In this document: positions 36,583 through 45,360 of the stretch, piece by piece
Position numbering within the stretch: the stretch's first letter is position 1
Layout of the letters: every line of letters starts with the position of its first letter
NCBI RefSeq assembly: GCF_013377885.1
Contig: NZ_JABKAU010000009.1
Span: 62,001 to 126,000 of the forward strand
From: Hymenobacter lapidiphilus
GTDB lineage: Bacteria > Bacteroidota > Bacteroidia > Cytophagales > Hymenobacteraceae
Length of the DNA stretch: 64,000 nucleotides
Direction of reading: 5' to 3'
Made by a program: the position numbers and the translations under genes
The notes under the pieces: model-generated
Seen by the model: the letters and a program-made list of their open reading frames with translations, nothing else
Told to the model about the DNA's origin: nothing
Database searches by the model: none

Positions 36583-37638
36583 ATGGCTAAAACCAACTCC
36601 ATGATTCCCATCCAGAACCTGTACTACCTGCTGTGCTACGCCTGGAACCGGCTGCCCGAGGAAGCGGAGGTGCGGGCAGTGAGCGGGCAGGAGTTTAAGC
36701 GGCCGTTGCCGCTGCTGGCCCAGGTGCTGCTGAGCGGCACGCGTAGGCTGCTGCGCCAGGGTTTGCCGGTGGCGTATGCCGAGCGCACCGCCGAGCTGCC
36801 GGAGCTGCGGGGAAGGGTGCTGCTCACGCCCACGCTCAGCCAGGATTTGCCGCGCCGGGGCCGAGCGGTGTGCGCGTTTGATGAGCTGAGCCCCGATGCG
36901 CCGCTGGCCGGGCTGCTGCGGGGCACGCTGCAGCAGCTAAGCCGCAGCCGGGCGCTACCCACCGAGCAGCGCCTACAAATCCGGCAGACGCTGCGGCGGT
37001 TTCCGGCGGCGGTGGTAGCGCGGCCGTTGGGGGCGGCCAGTCTGCGGGCGGCGCGGCGGCTGCGGCCGGCCGGGCTGGGCGGGTTTCTACTGAACGTGTG
37101 CGAGCTACTGCACCTGAGCGCCCTGCCCACGCCCAACGCCGCCGGCCGGGCCCGGTTCCGCGACTTCCGGCGCGACGAGCCGCTGATGGCCCGGCTGTTC
37201 GAGCAGTTCGTGCGCAACTTTTACCGCCTGGAGCAGCGGCAGTTTCGGGTGTCGTCGGAAACCATTGCCTGGCAGGCGGCGGCCGAAACGCCCGAGGCGC
37301 TGGCGCTGCTGCCGGCCATGATTACGGATACCTCCCTCGAAAGCCCGGCCCGTAAAATCATCCTCGACACCAAGTACTACGCCGCCGCCCTCAAGCGCCA
37401 CCACGACCAGGCCCGGCTGATTTCGCCCCATCTCTACCAGCTCTACGCCTACCTGCAAAACCAGCCCCGGCAACCCGGCCAGCAGCTCGAAGGCATCCTG
37501 CTCTACCCCGCTGCCACCCAGGCCGTCGACCTACGCTACACCCTCGGCGGCCACCCCGTGCGCGTGGTTACCATCGACCTCAACCAACCCTGGGAAGGCA
37601 TTGCAGCAGCGTTGCTGGCGCTGCTGGCGGAACGCTAA
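36583..37638 (+). CDS. mcrC: McrC-type nuclease subunit
   Basis: 351-residue partner of McrB. N-terminal MIPIQNLYYLLCYAWNRL is the classical McrC/LlaJI start. A PD-(D/E)xK nuclease core lies near the C-terminus, with Asp249 in MITDTS, then Asp262 and Lys264 in ILDTKYYA, followed by HLYQLYAYLQNQ. GGHPVRVVTIDLNQPW closes the fold. The catalytic residues are present, so cleavage activity is expected. Two candidate starts exist (36583 and the internal ATG at 36601, MIPIQNL); the second matches the family N-terminus as well. It may rely on read-through past the palindromic element. Confidence 0.9.
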   Translation: MAKTNSMIPIQNLYYLLCYAWNRLPEEAEVRAVSGQEFKRPLPLLAQVLLSGTRRLLRQGLPVAYAERTAELPELRGRVLLTPTLSQDLPRRGRAVCAFDELSPDAPLAGLLRGTLQQLSRSRALPTEQRLQIRQTLRRFPAAVVARPLGAASLRAARRLRPAGLGGFLLNVCELLHLSALPTPNAAGRARFRDFRRDEPLMARLFEQFVRNFYRLEQRQFRVSSETIAWQAAAETPEALALLPAMITDTSLESPARKIILDTKYYAAALKRHHDQARLISPHLYQLYAYLQNQPRQPGQQLEGILLYPAATQAVDLRYTLGGHPVRVVTIDLNQPWEGIAAALLALLAER

Positions 37639-37738
37639 ACGAGGAAGGCTGCTAACCCAACGGACACACACCTGTTTAGGTGAGCCCATCAAAGTAGCAG
37701 CCTCCTCATCCTGCCAGCTCAATACGAGCCGGTTTACC

Positions 37739-40051
37739 TTACTCGCGCACGATGCGGTAGATGGCCGTGCCGCCTTCCGTCGTGGCCCGCAGCAGGTACA
37801 TTCCGGCCGGCTGGGCGCTCAGGTCGAGCGGCTCGCGCACGATGGCCCCGGTATTAAGGGGTATAATGGTGCGCCGGTGCACGACCTGGCCCAAGGCATT
37901 GATTAGCGTTACCTCGACCACCTTGCGGTAGCCGCTCAGGGCTAGGGTTAGCTGCCCGGAGAAGGTGGGGTTGGGGTACACTTCCAGCGAGGAGCCGGCC
38001 AGCGGTTTGGCTGTGGCCGTAACTACCAACGGAGCGGAAGCGGCGGAAGCACAGCCGGCCGCCGAGGTCGTAACCACAGTGTATAAACCCGCCTGAGCCG
38101 GAGCATCTACCACGTAGGTTGGAGCCGTTGCCCCCGGAATCAGCACGCCGCTGCGGTACCACTGGTTGCCGGTGGGGGCGCTGCTGGTAAGCGTGGCGGT
38201 AGTGCCGCTGTACTGGATGCTGACCGTGGGGGTGGCCGGCGTGGGGTTGATGGTCAGGGGCACGCTGCTGGTGCTGGGGCAGGGGCCGCCCACGCTGTAG
38301 GTGACGGTGTAGCTGCCCGGGGTAGAGGCCGCCAGATTAACAGCGCCGGTCTGGGCGTTCAGGCTCAGGCCCGCACCTGCCGAGAACAGCCCTCCACTGG
38401 TGCCGCTGATGGTGGCGGCCAGCGGCGCGTTGCTCTGGCAGAACGCTGCCCCGCTGTACGCAAAGCCCGCCGTGGTAAGCGGGTTAACTGTGAGTGTTAC
38501 CTGGCTGGTGCTGGCGCATCCGTTGGAAGACGCCGTGACGGTATAGGTTTGGGTAACAGGCGCGGTGGTGGTGTTGGTAAGCGTAAGCGTTGGCTGGGCT
38601 ACCGTGGCACTGCTCAGGCCGGTGGCCGGGCTCCACTGGTAAGTATAGCCCGCCAAAGCCGCCGTACCCAACTGCACCGAACCACCCGAGCAAAGCGCCT
38701 GGGCCGAACCGGCGTCGGCCGTGATGGCCGGGTTCACGGTTACGCGCACGGCTTTGCTGCCCACGCAGCCGTTGGGTGTAATGGCCGTGAGCGTGAAGAA
38801 GTAGGTACGCGGGGTAGTCGTGGTGTTGGGAATCGAAAACGTGGGCTGGGCGGCCGTAGGACTGCTCAGGCCCGTCGAAGGCGACCAGCTGTAGGTGAGC
38901 CCGGCCACGGCCGGAGTGCCTAGCTGCACCGACTGCCCGGAGCACAGCACCCGGTCGGGGCCGGCGTCGGGGATAGGGGCGGCTTCCACGGTTATCGTAA
39001 CCTGGGCCGTGGCCGTGCAGTTGGTGTTGTCGCCGGTTACGGTGTAGGTCGTGGTTTGAGTGGGCGAAGCCACGGGGTTGGCCGAGCGAGGGTTGCTCAG
39101 ACCGGTGCTCGGCGACCACAGGTAGTTCTGGGCCCCGGTAGCCGACAACGACACCGAGCTGCCGGCGCAGATTGTCTGGTTGGCCGACACGGTGAGCACT
39201 GGCGTCGCGCGCACGTTCACCGTTACCTGGCTCGTGGCCTCGCAGCCCGATGCATTGGTTACCGTTACGGTGTAAATGGTGGAGCCTACCGGCGAGGCCG
39301 TGGGGTTGGCTATGTTCGGATTGCTGAGGCCGGTGGCCGGGCTCCAGCGGTAGCTGGTGCCCCCGGTGGCATTCAGCCCAACGGATTCGCCGGAACAGAT
39401 ATTCGTGAACTGGGGGCTAACATTGACAATGGGCAGCGCATTCACGGTCACGACCACCGCCGACGTACTGGTGCAGCCGTTGAGGCTGGCCGTCACGTTG
39501 TAGGTGCCGGAGCGGTTAACGCCCACATTGGAAATGGTGGGGTTCTGCAGCTGCGAAGTAAAGCCGTTCGGGCCGGTCCAGGCGTAGCTGGCCCCCGAAA
39601 CGGTGGAGGCCGTCAGCAGCAGGTTGCTGCCCGTGCACAGGGGCGAGTTGCTGCCCGCCGTAACGCTGCCGATGTTGGTAATAGCCAGGTCCTGGCCATT
39701 ATCGGAGCCGGTGGTAACCGGATCGGAGGCCACTACCCGCACCCGGTACCCGATGCCGGTTACGATGGAAGCCGGGATGGTGGCCGTGATGGTGCCGCCC
39801 GCCGAGCCGGCAATCGAACCAATGGCTACCGGCGCGGCGAACGAGCCGGCCTGGTCGGAGAGCTGGGCCGTGAAGACGTTATTGCCATTGAGCGTGCCGT
39901 TGCTGACCGTGTAGCTCACGCGAACGGTGGCATCCTTGCAGAAGGCTGCCCCATTGAGCACCGTGCTGGTAATGGTAACGGCCCCCACCGGCCCGGCCCA
40001 GGCCAGCAGCAGCAGTAATGAGGAAAAAAAGAACAGTAAACGGTGTTTCAT
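37739..40051 (-). CDS. T9SS-sorted secreted protein with repeated Ig/PKD-like domains
   Basis: About 770-residue cell-surface or released protein. The signal peptide is MKHRLLFFFSSLLLLLAWAG (start at ATG 40051). The body is a chain of about seven beta-sandwich repeats of 80-95 residues, with shared blocks such as YxWSPATGLSNP, YTVTVTNASGC and ICSGESVGLNATGG. A C-terminal type A sorting domain (LEVYPNPTFSGQLTLAL, GMYLLRATTEGG, final YRIVRE) targets it to the type IX system. Similar proteins act as adhesins or matrix parts, or sit beside enzymes; no catalytic motif is visible. Divergent from the tldD gene. The spacer 40052-40282 has no other gene. Confidence 0.88.
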   Translation of the reverse strand: MKHRLLFFFSSLLLLLAWAGPVGAVTITSTVLNGAAFCKDATVRVSYTVSNGTLNGNNVFTAQLSDQAGSFAAPVAIGSIAGSAGGTITATIPASIVTGIGYRVRVVASDPVTTGSDNGQDLAITNIGSVTAGSNSPLCTGSNLLLTASTVSGASYAWTGPNGFTSQLQNPTISNVGVNRSGTYNVTASLNGCTSTSAVVVTVNALPIVNVSPQFTNICSGESVGLNATGGTSYRWSPATGLSNPNIANPTASPVGSTIYTVTVTNASGCEATSQVTVNVRATPVLTVSANQTICAGSSVSLSATGAQNYLWSPSTGLSNPRSANPVASPTQTTTYTVTGDNTNCTATAQVTITVEAAPIPDAGPDRVLCSGQSVQLGTPAVAGLTYSWSPSTGLSSPTAAQPTFSIPNTTTTPRTYFFTLTAITPNGCVGSKAVRVTVNPAITADAGSAQALCSGGSVQLGTAALAGYTYQWSPATGLSSATVAQPTLTLTNTTTAPVTQTYTVTASSNGCASTSQVTLTVNPLTTAGFAYSGAAFCQSNAPLAATISGTSGGLFSAGAGLSLNAQTGAVNLAASTPGSYTVTYSVGGPCPSTSSVPLTINPTPATPTVSIQYSGTTATLTSSAPTGNQWYRSGVLIPGATAPTYVVDAPAQAGLYTVVTTSAAGCASAASAPLVVTATAKPLAGSSLEVYPNPTFSGQLTLALSGYRKVVEVTLINALGQVVHRRTIIPLNTGAIVREPLDLSAQPAGMYLLRATTEGGTAIYRIVRE

Positions 40052-40282
40052 ACGCTGGGAATTGGGAGGTGGAAAAAAGGACTGTGCGCCGGCCCGAAAA
40101 TGGCGGTAGCGGCCGAATATAAGCGGTGTAGCCGCTTGGAGCATTTTTCCTGGGGCAGGTTTAATCGGAACCGGATAAAAAGTGCAACCTGTGGTTCTTC
40201 CCGGAGTCATTCGATTTGCAACGCCGGTTTTTTCCCCCTAAACTGCTAGCTGCAATCTCCACTCACCCAAACCCGTACTGAT

Positions 40283-41932
40283 TTGAAACGACGTGATTTT
40301 GTGGGCCTGACTGGCCTGGCTGCCGGAGCCCTGTGGCTGCCAGCCGTGCCGGGCTTTGGTGGCTCGCTCGTAGACCCCGCCCGCCTGCTGGAGCCGGGCC
40401 TCGATGTGGCCGTGAAGAAACGCCTGGCCGATGTGGCCCTGAACACGGCCAAATCGGCCGGCGCTACTTACGCCGACGTGCGCATCGGGCGCTACCTCAA
40501 CCAGAGCATATTTACCCGCGAAAAGCAGGTGCAGAACATTGCCAGCGGCGAGAGTTTTGGAGCCGGGGTACGGGTAATTGCCAACGGCACCTGGGGCTTT
40601 GCGGCCACCAACACGGTAACCGAAGCGGGCATTGCCCAAGCCACCCAACTGGCCGTGCAGATTGCCAAGGCCAACAGCAAAGTGCAGAAAGAGCCCGTGC
40701 AACTGGCCGCCCAGAAGGGCCAGGGCGTGGTGAGCTGGAAGACCCCGATTCTGGTTAACGCCTTCGAGGTACCGGTGAAGGACAAAGTGGATCTGCTGCT
40801 GGCGGCCAACGCCGCTGCCATGGACAACGGCGCTTCGTTCGTGAACTCGGTGCTGTTTCAGGTGAACGAGCAGAAGTATTTTGCCTCCACCGACGGCTCC
40901 TACATCGACCAGGACATCCACCGCATCTGGCCCAACTTCTCGGTGACGGCCATCGACCGCGCCAGCGGCAAGTTCCGCTCGCGCGATGCGCTCAGCTCGC
41001 CCATGGGCCTGGGCTACGAGTACCTGCAGCCCAAGGCCGCCGACAAGATTGCCGGCCCCGCTGGCACCGGCCTCATCGGCTACAAAAACAGCTTCGATAT
41101 ACTGGCTGATGCCGCCCTGGCCGCCAAACAGGCCAAGGAGAAGCTCACCGCCAAATCGGTAACGGCCGGCAAGTATGACCTCGTGCTCGACCCCAACCAC
41201 CTGGGCCTGACCATCCATGAAAGCGTGGGTCACCCTACCGAGCTCGACCGGGTGCTGGGCTACGAGGCCAACTACGCCGGCACTTCGTTCGCCACGCTGG
41301 AGTGGCGCGCCAAAAACCAGCCCTACGGCTCGAAACTCGTGAACATTGTGGCCGACAAGCTGCAGCCCGGCTCGCTGGGCGCCGTGGGCTACGACGACGA
41401 AGGCGTGCCGACCAAAGAGTGGAATATCATCGACCAGGGCAAGCTGGTGGACTACCAGAAAATCCGCGACCAGGCCCATATCGTCAACCAGAAACAGTCG
41501 GACGGCTGCTGCTACGCCGACTCGTGGAGCACGGTGCAGTTCCAGCGCATGCCCAACATCAGCCTCAAGCCCGGCACCAGCAAGCTGAGCGTGGACGAGA
41601 TGATCAGCAAGGTGGACAAGGGTATCTACATTGCCGGCCGCGGCTCGTTCTCCATCGACCAGCAGCGCTACAACTCGCAGTTCGGCGGGCAGGTATTCTA
41701 CGCCATCGACAAAGGCAAGATATCGGGCATGCTCGAAGACGTGGCTTACCAGACCAACACGCTTGAGTTCTGGAACTCCTGCTCGGCCATCTGCGACGAG
41801 TCGGATTACCGCATGTTCGGCTCCTTCTTCGACGGCAAAGGCCAGCCCAGCCAGGTGTCGGCCGTGAGCCACGGCTCGGCCACCACACGCTTCAACAACG
41901 TGAACGTCATCAACACCGCCCGGAAAATTTAA
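40283..41932 (+). CDS. tldD: TldD-type metallopeptidase, first copy, Tat-like signal
   Basis: 549-residue zinc peptidase. HExxxH is HESVGH (His312, Glu313, His317). The C-terminal cysteine (WNSC...GKGQPSQ) fits the third ligand of TldD. The N-terminus is MKRRDFVGLTGLAAGALWLP, a twin-arginine-like signal; E. coli TldD is cytosolic and has no signal. The start is a TTG at 40283, where the second copy has ATG in the same context. TldD pairs with TldE to trim unfolded or modified peptides (for example microcin B17). About four-fifths identical by eye to the copy at 43533. Followed after 98 bases by tldE. Confidence 0.93.
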   Translation: MKRRDFVGLTGLAAGALWLPAVPGFGGSLVDPARLLEPGLDVAVKKRLADVALNTAKSAGATYADVRIGRYLNQSIFTREKQVQNIASGESFGAGVRVIANGTWGFAATNTVTEAGIAQATQLAVQIAKANSKVQKEPVQLAAQKGQGVVSWKTPILVNAFEVPVKDKVDLLLAANAAAMDNGASFVNSVLFQVNEQKYFASTDGSYIDQDIHRIWPNFSVTAIDRASGKFRSRDALSSPMGLGYEYLQPKAADKIAGPAGTGLIGYKNSFDILADAALAAKQAKEKLTAKSVTAGKYDLVLDPNHLGLTIHESVGHPTELDRVLGYEANYAGTSFATLEWRAKNQPYGSKLVNIVADKLQPGSLGAVGYDDEGVPTKEWNIIDQGKLVDYQKIRDQAHIVNQKQSDGCCYADSWSTVQFQRMPNISLKPGTSKLSVDEMISKVDKGIYIAGRGSFSIDQQRYNSQFGGQVFYAIDKGKISGMLEDVAYQTNTLEFWNSCSAICDESDYRMFGSFFDGKGQPSQVSAVSHGSATTRFNNVNVINTARKI

Positions 41933-42020
41933 GCTGTTAGCTATTAGCTGCTGGCTGTTGGCTTCTGTTCAGGAGCCCGACCAGAAAGCTAGTAGCTAAT
42001 AGCCATCAGCTAACAGCTTA
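41930..42020. repeat. Inverted repeat between tldD and tldE, first pair
   Basis: Arms 41930-41967 and 41983-42020, built of AGCTGTTAGCTATTAGCTGC-like units, with several mismatches. It overlaps the end of the tldD stop and ends 11 bases before the tldE ATG. No copy elsewhere in the window. Confidence 0.75.
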
Positions 42021-42030
42021 AACAGACAAC

Positions 42031-43350
42031 ATGGCCATCATTTCTCAGACCGAAGCGCAGGCAATTCTTACCAAAGTGCTCGGCTTCAGCAAAGCCGACG
42101 AGTGCGAAGCCACACTCAGCGGGCAGTCGGGCGGCAACGTGCGCTCGGCACGCAACGCCATCAGCACCAGCGGCGGCATCGACAACGTGAGTCTGGCGGT
42201 GGAAGCCCGGTTCGGCAAACGTTCGGGCGTGGCCACCTGCAACCAATTCGACGACGCCACGTTGCGCACCTGCGTAACGCGGGCCGAAGAAATTGCCCGC
42301 CTCGCCCCCGAAAGTCCCGAGTATATGCCCCTGCTCGGGGCCCAGAAGTACCTGCCCGTCACCAACAGCTTCGCCAAGGCAACGGCCGACATTACGCCCG
42401 ATTACCGAGCCGAGCAGGTGGGCAACAGCATGGCCGTCAGCGCCGAGCGTAAGCTCAGCTCGGCGGCTTTCCTCAACGATTCGGCCGGCTTTGTTGCCAA
42501 GCGCAACAGCAAGGGCCTGGAGGCTTATCAGCAGCAGTCGGGCCTCGAGTTCAGCGTAACCGTGCGCACGCCCGACGGCACCGGCTCGGGCTACGCCATG
42601 GCCGACTACAACGACGTGGCCAAGTTCGACGCCAAAACCCTGACCCGCATTGCCGCCGATAAAGCGGCCGGCTCGCGCAACGCCAAGGCCCTGGAGCCCG
42701 GCAAATACACCGTGATTCTGGAGCCCGCGGCAGCCGTGGATTTGCTCAACAACATGATGGGCTCCTTCGATGCCCGTAACGCCGACGAGGGCCGCTCGTT
42801 TCTGGGCAAAAAGGGGGGAGGCAACCGCAAGGGCGAAAAGCTCTTTGATGAGCGCGTGACCATCTATTCCGATCCGGCCAACGCCGAACTACCCGACCTG
42901 GTTTTCTCGGGCGACGGCCGGCCGCAGCAGCGGACCGCCTGGATTGAGAAAGGGGTGGTAAAGAACCTCTACTCCTCGCGCTACTGGGCCCAGAAAGCCG
43001 GCATCCCTGATATTGCGCGCCCGGGTGGCTGGATTATGGAAGGCGGCACCCAGAGCGTGCAGGACCTGATTAAGGGCACGGCCAAGGGCATTCTGGTGAC
43101 GCGCTTGTGGTACATCCGCGCTGTCGACCCGCAGACGCTGCTGTACACCGGCCTGACCCGGGACGGTACGTTCTACATCGAGAACGGTCAGATCAAGTTT
43201 CCGGTGAAGAACTTCCGCTTCAACGAGAGCCCGATTATCATGCTCAACAACCTCGAAGCCTTCGGCAAGCCCGTGCGCGTGGGCGGCAACCTGGTACCCC
43301 CGCTTAAAATCCGCGACTTCACCTTCACCAGCCTTTCCGACGCCGTCTAA
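42031..43350 (+). CDS. tldE: TldE/PmbA-type partner protein, first copy
   Basis: 439-residue non-catalytic-site partner of TldD. It has the U62/PmbA fold with no HExxxH. Landmarks: NVSLAVEARFGKRSGVATCN, GTGSGYAMADYNDVAKF, GKYTVILEPAAAVDLLNNMM, DEGRSFLGKKGGG and the C-terminal GGNLVPPLKIRDFTFTSL. In the E. coli complex TldE contributes to the closed chamber and TldD holds the metal. No signal peptide or hydrophobic N-terminus (MAIISQTEAQAILTKVLG), in contrast to TldD. Close paralogue at 45361. Confidence 0.92.
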   Translation: MAIISQTEAQAILTKVLGFSKADECEATLSGQSGGNVRSARNAISTSGGIDNVSLAVEARFGKRSGVATCNQFDDATLRTCVTRAEEIARLAPESPEYMPLLGAQKYLPVTNSFAKATADITPDYRAEQVGNSMAVSAERKLSSAAFLNDSAGFVAKRNSKGLEAYQQQSGLEFSVTVRTPDGTGSGYAMADYNDVAKFDAKTLTRIAADKAAGSRNAKALEPGKYTVILEPAAAVDLLNNMMGSFDARNADEGRSFLGKKGGGNRKGEKLFDERVTIYSDPANAELPDLVFSGDGRPQQRTAWIEKGVVKNLYSSRYWAQKAGIPDIARPGGWIMEGGTQSVQDLIKGTAKGILVTRLWYIRAVDPQTLLYTGLTRDGTFYIENGQIKFPVKNFRFNESPIIMLNNLEAFGKPVRVGGNLVPPLKIRDFTFTSLSDAV

Positions 43351-43530
43351 ATCACAGATGTTACAGATGGTGCGGATGAAAAGGATTCGTCCTACTAGTC
43401 ACGCATTCCGCGTCATTCAGCAGAACAAATCCCTTTCATCCGCACCATCTGTAATTCATCTGCAACACCCATGATTCAGAACGAATCTGTGCCATCTGTG
43501 CCATCTGTACCATCTGCAACATCTGTGATT
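43350..43530. repeat. Repeat cluster of CATCTGT units between the two tldDE pairs
   Basis: Starts AATCACAGATGTTACAGATG. The other strand's version appears as TTTCATCCGCACCATCTGTAA (43435-43455) and ATCTGTGATT (43521-43530). The right side has about four 9-base units (GCCATCTGT, GCCATCTGT, ACCATCTGC, AACATCTGT). It is an inverted repeat with a tandemly expanded arm. It begins at the tldE stop and ends three bases before the second tldD ATG. Confidence 0.75.
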
Positions 43531-43532
43531 TT

Positions 43533-45182
43533 ATGAAACGACGTGATTTTGTGGGCCTGACGGGCCTGGCCGCCAGCGCCCTGTGGCTGCCCGCTATTCC
43601 GGGCTTTGCCGGCGACCTAGTAGACCCCATGCGCCTGCTGGAGCCGGGCCTCGATGTGGCCGCCAAAAAGCGCCTGGCCGATGTGGCTCTAAACACCGCC
43701 AAATCGGCCGGTGCTTCCTATGCCGACGTGCGCATTGGGCGCTACCTCAACCAGGGCGTGTTCACCCGCGAAAAGCAGGTGCAGAACATCGTCAGCTCCG
43801 AGAGTTTCGGGGTGGGCGTGCGCGTAATTGCCAACGGCACCTGGGGCTTCTCGGCTACCAACACCGTAACCGAGGCCGGCATCGCCAAGGCCACGCTGCT
43901 GGCTGTGCAGATTGCCAAAGCCAACAGCAAGGTGCAGAAGGAGCAGGTGCAGCTGGCTCCGCAGAAAGGATTTGGGGAGGTTTCGTGGAAGGCGCCCATC
44001 AAGCAGAACGCCTTCGAAGTACCCATCAAAGACAAGGTAGATTTGCTGCTGGCCACCAACGCGGCGGCCCTAAGCAACGGCGCCTCGTTCGTGAACTCGG
44101 TGCTGTTTCAGGTGAACGAGCAGAAGTATTTTGCCTCCACCGATGGCTCCTACATCGACCAGGACATCCACCGCATCTTCCCCACGTTTGGCGTGACGGT
44201 AGTGGACCGTGCCTCGGGCAAATTCCGCTCGCGTTCGGCCCTCAGTGCCCCCATGGGCCTGGGATACGAGTACCTGCAGCCCATGGCCGAAGACAAGATT
44301 GCCGGCCCCGCTGGCACCGGCCTCATCGGCTACAAAAACAGCTACGACATGCTGGCCGATGCCGCCCTGGCCGCCAAACAGGCCAAGGAGAAGCTCACCG
44401 CCAAATCAGTAACGGCCGGCAAGTATGACCTCGTGCTCGACCCGCACCATCTGGGCCTGACCATCCACGAATCGGTGGGCCACCCGCTGGAGCTGGACCG
44501 CGTGCTGGGCTACGAGGCCAACTACGCCGGCACCTCGTTCGCCACCCTCGACTGGAAAGCCAAGGGCCAGCCCTACGGCTCGAAGCAGGTGAACATTGTG
44601 GCCGACAAGCTACAGCCCGGCTCGCTGGGCGCCGTGGGCTGGGATGATGAGGGCGTGAAAACGAAGGAGTGGATGCTCATCAACGACGGCAAGCTGGTAG
44701 ACTACCAGAAAATCCGCGACCAAGCCCACATTATGGGGCAGAAGGAGTCGGATGGCTGCTGCTACTCGCAGTCGTGGCAGGATGTGCAGTTCCAGCGCAT
44801 GCCCAACGTGAGCCTCAAGCCGAACACCAGCAAAATGAGTGTGGATGAGATGGTGAGCAAGGTGGACAAGGGTATTTACATTGCCGGCAACGGCTCGTTC
44901 TCCATCGACCAGCAGCGCTACAACTCGCAGTTTGGCGGGCAGGTGTTCTACGCCATCGAGAAGGGCAAAATCACGGAGATGCTCGAAGACGTGGCCTACC
45001 AGACCAACACGCTCGAGTTCTGGAACTCCTGCGCCGGCTCCTGCGACCAGTCGGACTACCGGCTCGCGGGCTTCTTCAATGACGGCAAAGGCCAGCCCAG
45101 CCAGAGCTCGGCCGTGAGCCACGGCTCGGCCACCACGCGCTTCAACAACGTGAACGTCATCAACGTCGCCCGGAAAATTTAA
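43533..45182 (+). CDS. tldD: TldD-type metallopeptidase, second copy, Tat-like signal
   Basis: 549 residues, the same length as the first copy. HExxxH is HESVGH (His312, Glu313, His317), with the C-terminal cysteine in WNSCAGSC. The signal MKRRDFVGLTGLAASALWLP is nearly unchanged, so the twin-arginine feature is retained under selection in both copies. Here the start is ATG. Differences cluster in surface-like stretches (for example EDKIAG, FNDGKGQPSQS), while the metal site is invariant. Both copies look functional. Preceded by the CATCTGT repeat cluster and followed by a palindromic element before tldE. Confidence 0.93.
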   Translation: MKRRDFVGLTGLAASALWLPAIPGFAGDLVDPMRLLEPGLDVAAKKRLADVALNTAKSAGASYADVRIGRYLNQGVFTREKQVQNIVSSESFGVGVRVIANGTWGFSATNTVTEAGIAKATLLAVQIAKANSKVQKEQVQLAPQKGFGEVSWKAPIKQNAFEVPIKDKVDLLLATNAAALSNGASFVNSVLFQVNEQKYFASTDGSYIDQDIHRIFPTFGVTVVDRASGKFRSRSALSAPMGLGYEYLQPMAEDKIAGPAGTGLIGYKNSYDMLADAALAAKQAKEKLTAKSVTAGKYDLVLDPHHLGLTIHESVGHPLELDRVLGYEANYAGTSFATLDWKAKGQPYGSKQVNIVADKLQPGSLGAVGWDDEGVKTKEWMLINDGKLVDYQKIRDQAHIMGQKESDGCCYSQSWQDVQFQRMPNVSLKPNTSKMSVDEMVSKVDKGIYIAGNGSFSIDQQRYNSQFGGQVFYAIEKGKITEMLEDVAYQTNTLEFWNSCAGSCDQSDYRLAGFFNDGKGQPSQSSAVSHGSATTRFNNVNVINVARKI

Positions 45183-45202
45183 GCTGTTTAGAAAATCGAA
45201 AG

Positions 45203-45303
45203 ACCGTCATGCTGAGCGCAGTCGAAGCATATCTACCTCTGACTAATTCTTGCTGAAAACAACGAAGCGGTAGAGATGCTTCGACTGCGCTCAGCATGAC
45301 GGT
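45203..45303. repeat. Palindromic element, GTCATGCTGAGC family
   Basis: 35-base arms (45203-45237 and 45269-45303) containing GTCATGCTGAGCGCAGTCGA, nearly perfect, loop of 31 bases. Located 20 bases after tldD (second copy) and 57 bases before tldE. Confidence 0.9.
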
Positions 45304-45360
45304 ACGCTTACGATTGACACCTTCCCAAACATCTGTCATATAACAGCTTAATCCATAATC

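Noticed and set aside
40238..41872. Long open frame on the - strand across tldD (and similar frames at 48208-49212, 58151-59272, 29785-30555)
   Set aside because: These are antisense shadows of GC-rich coding genes. The forward proteins have recognisable families, while the antisense translations are Gly/His/Val-rich with no domain.
43350..43530. Possible CRISPR-like array (CATCTGT units)
   Set aside because: Units are 9 bases and contiguous, with no unique spacers and no cas genes; it is an expanded arm of an inverted repeat.
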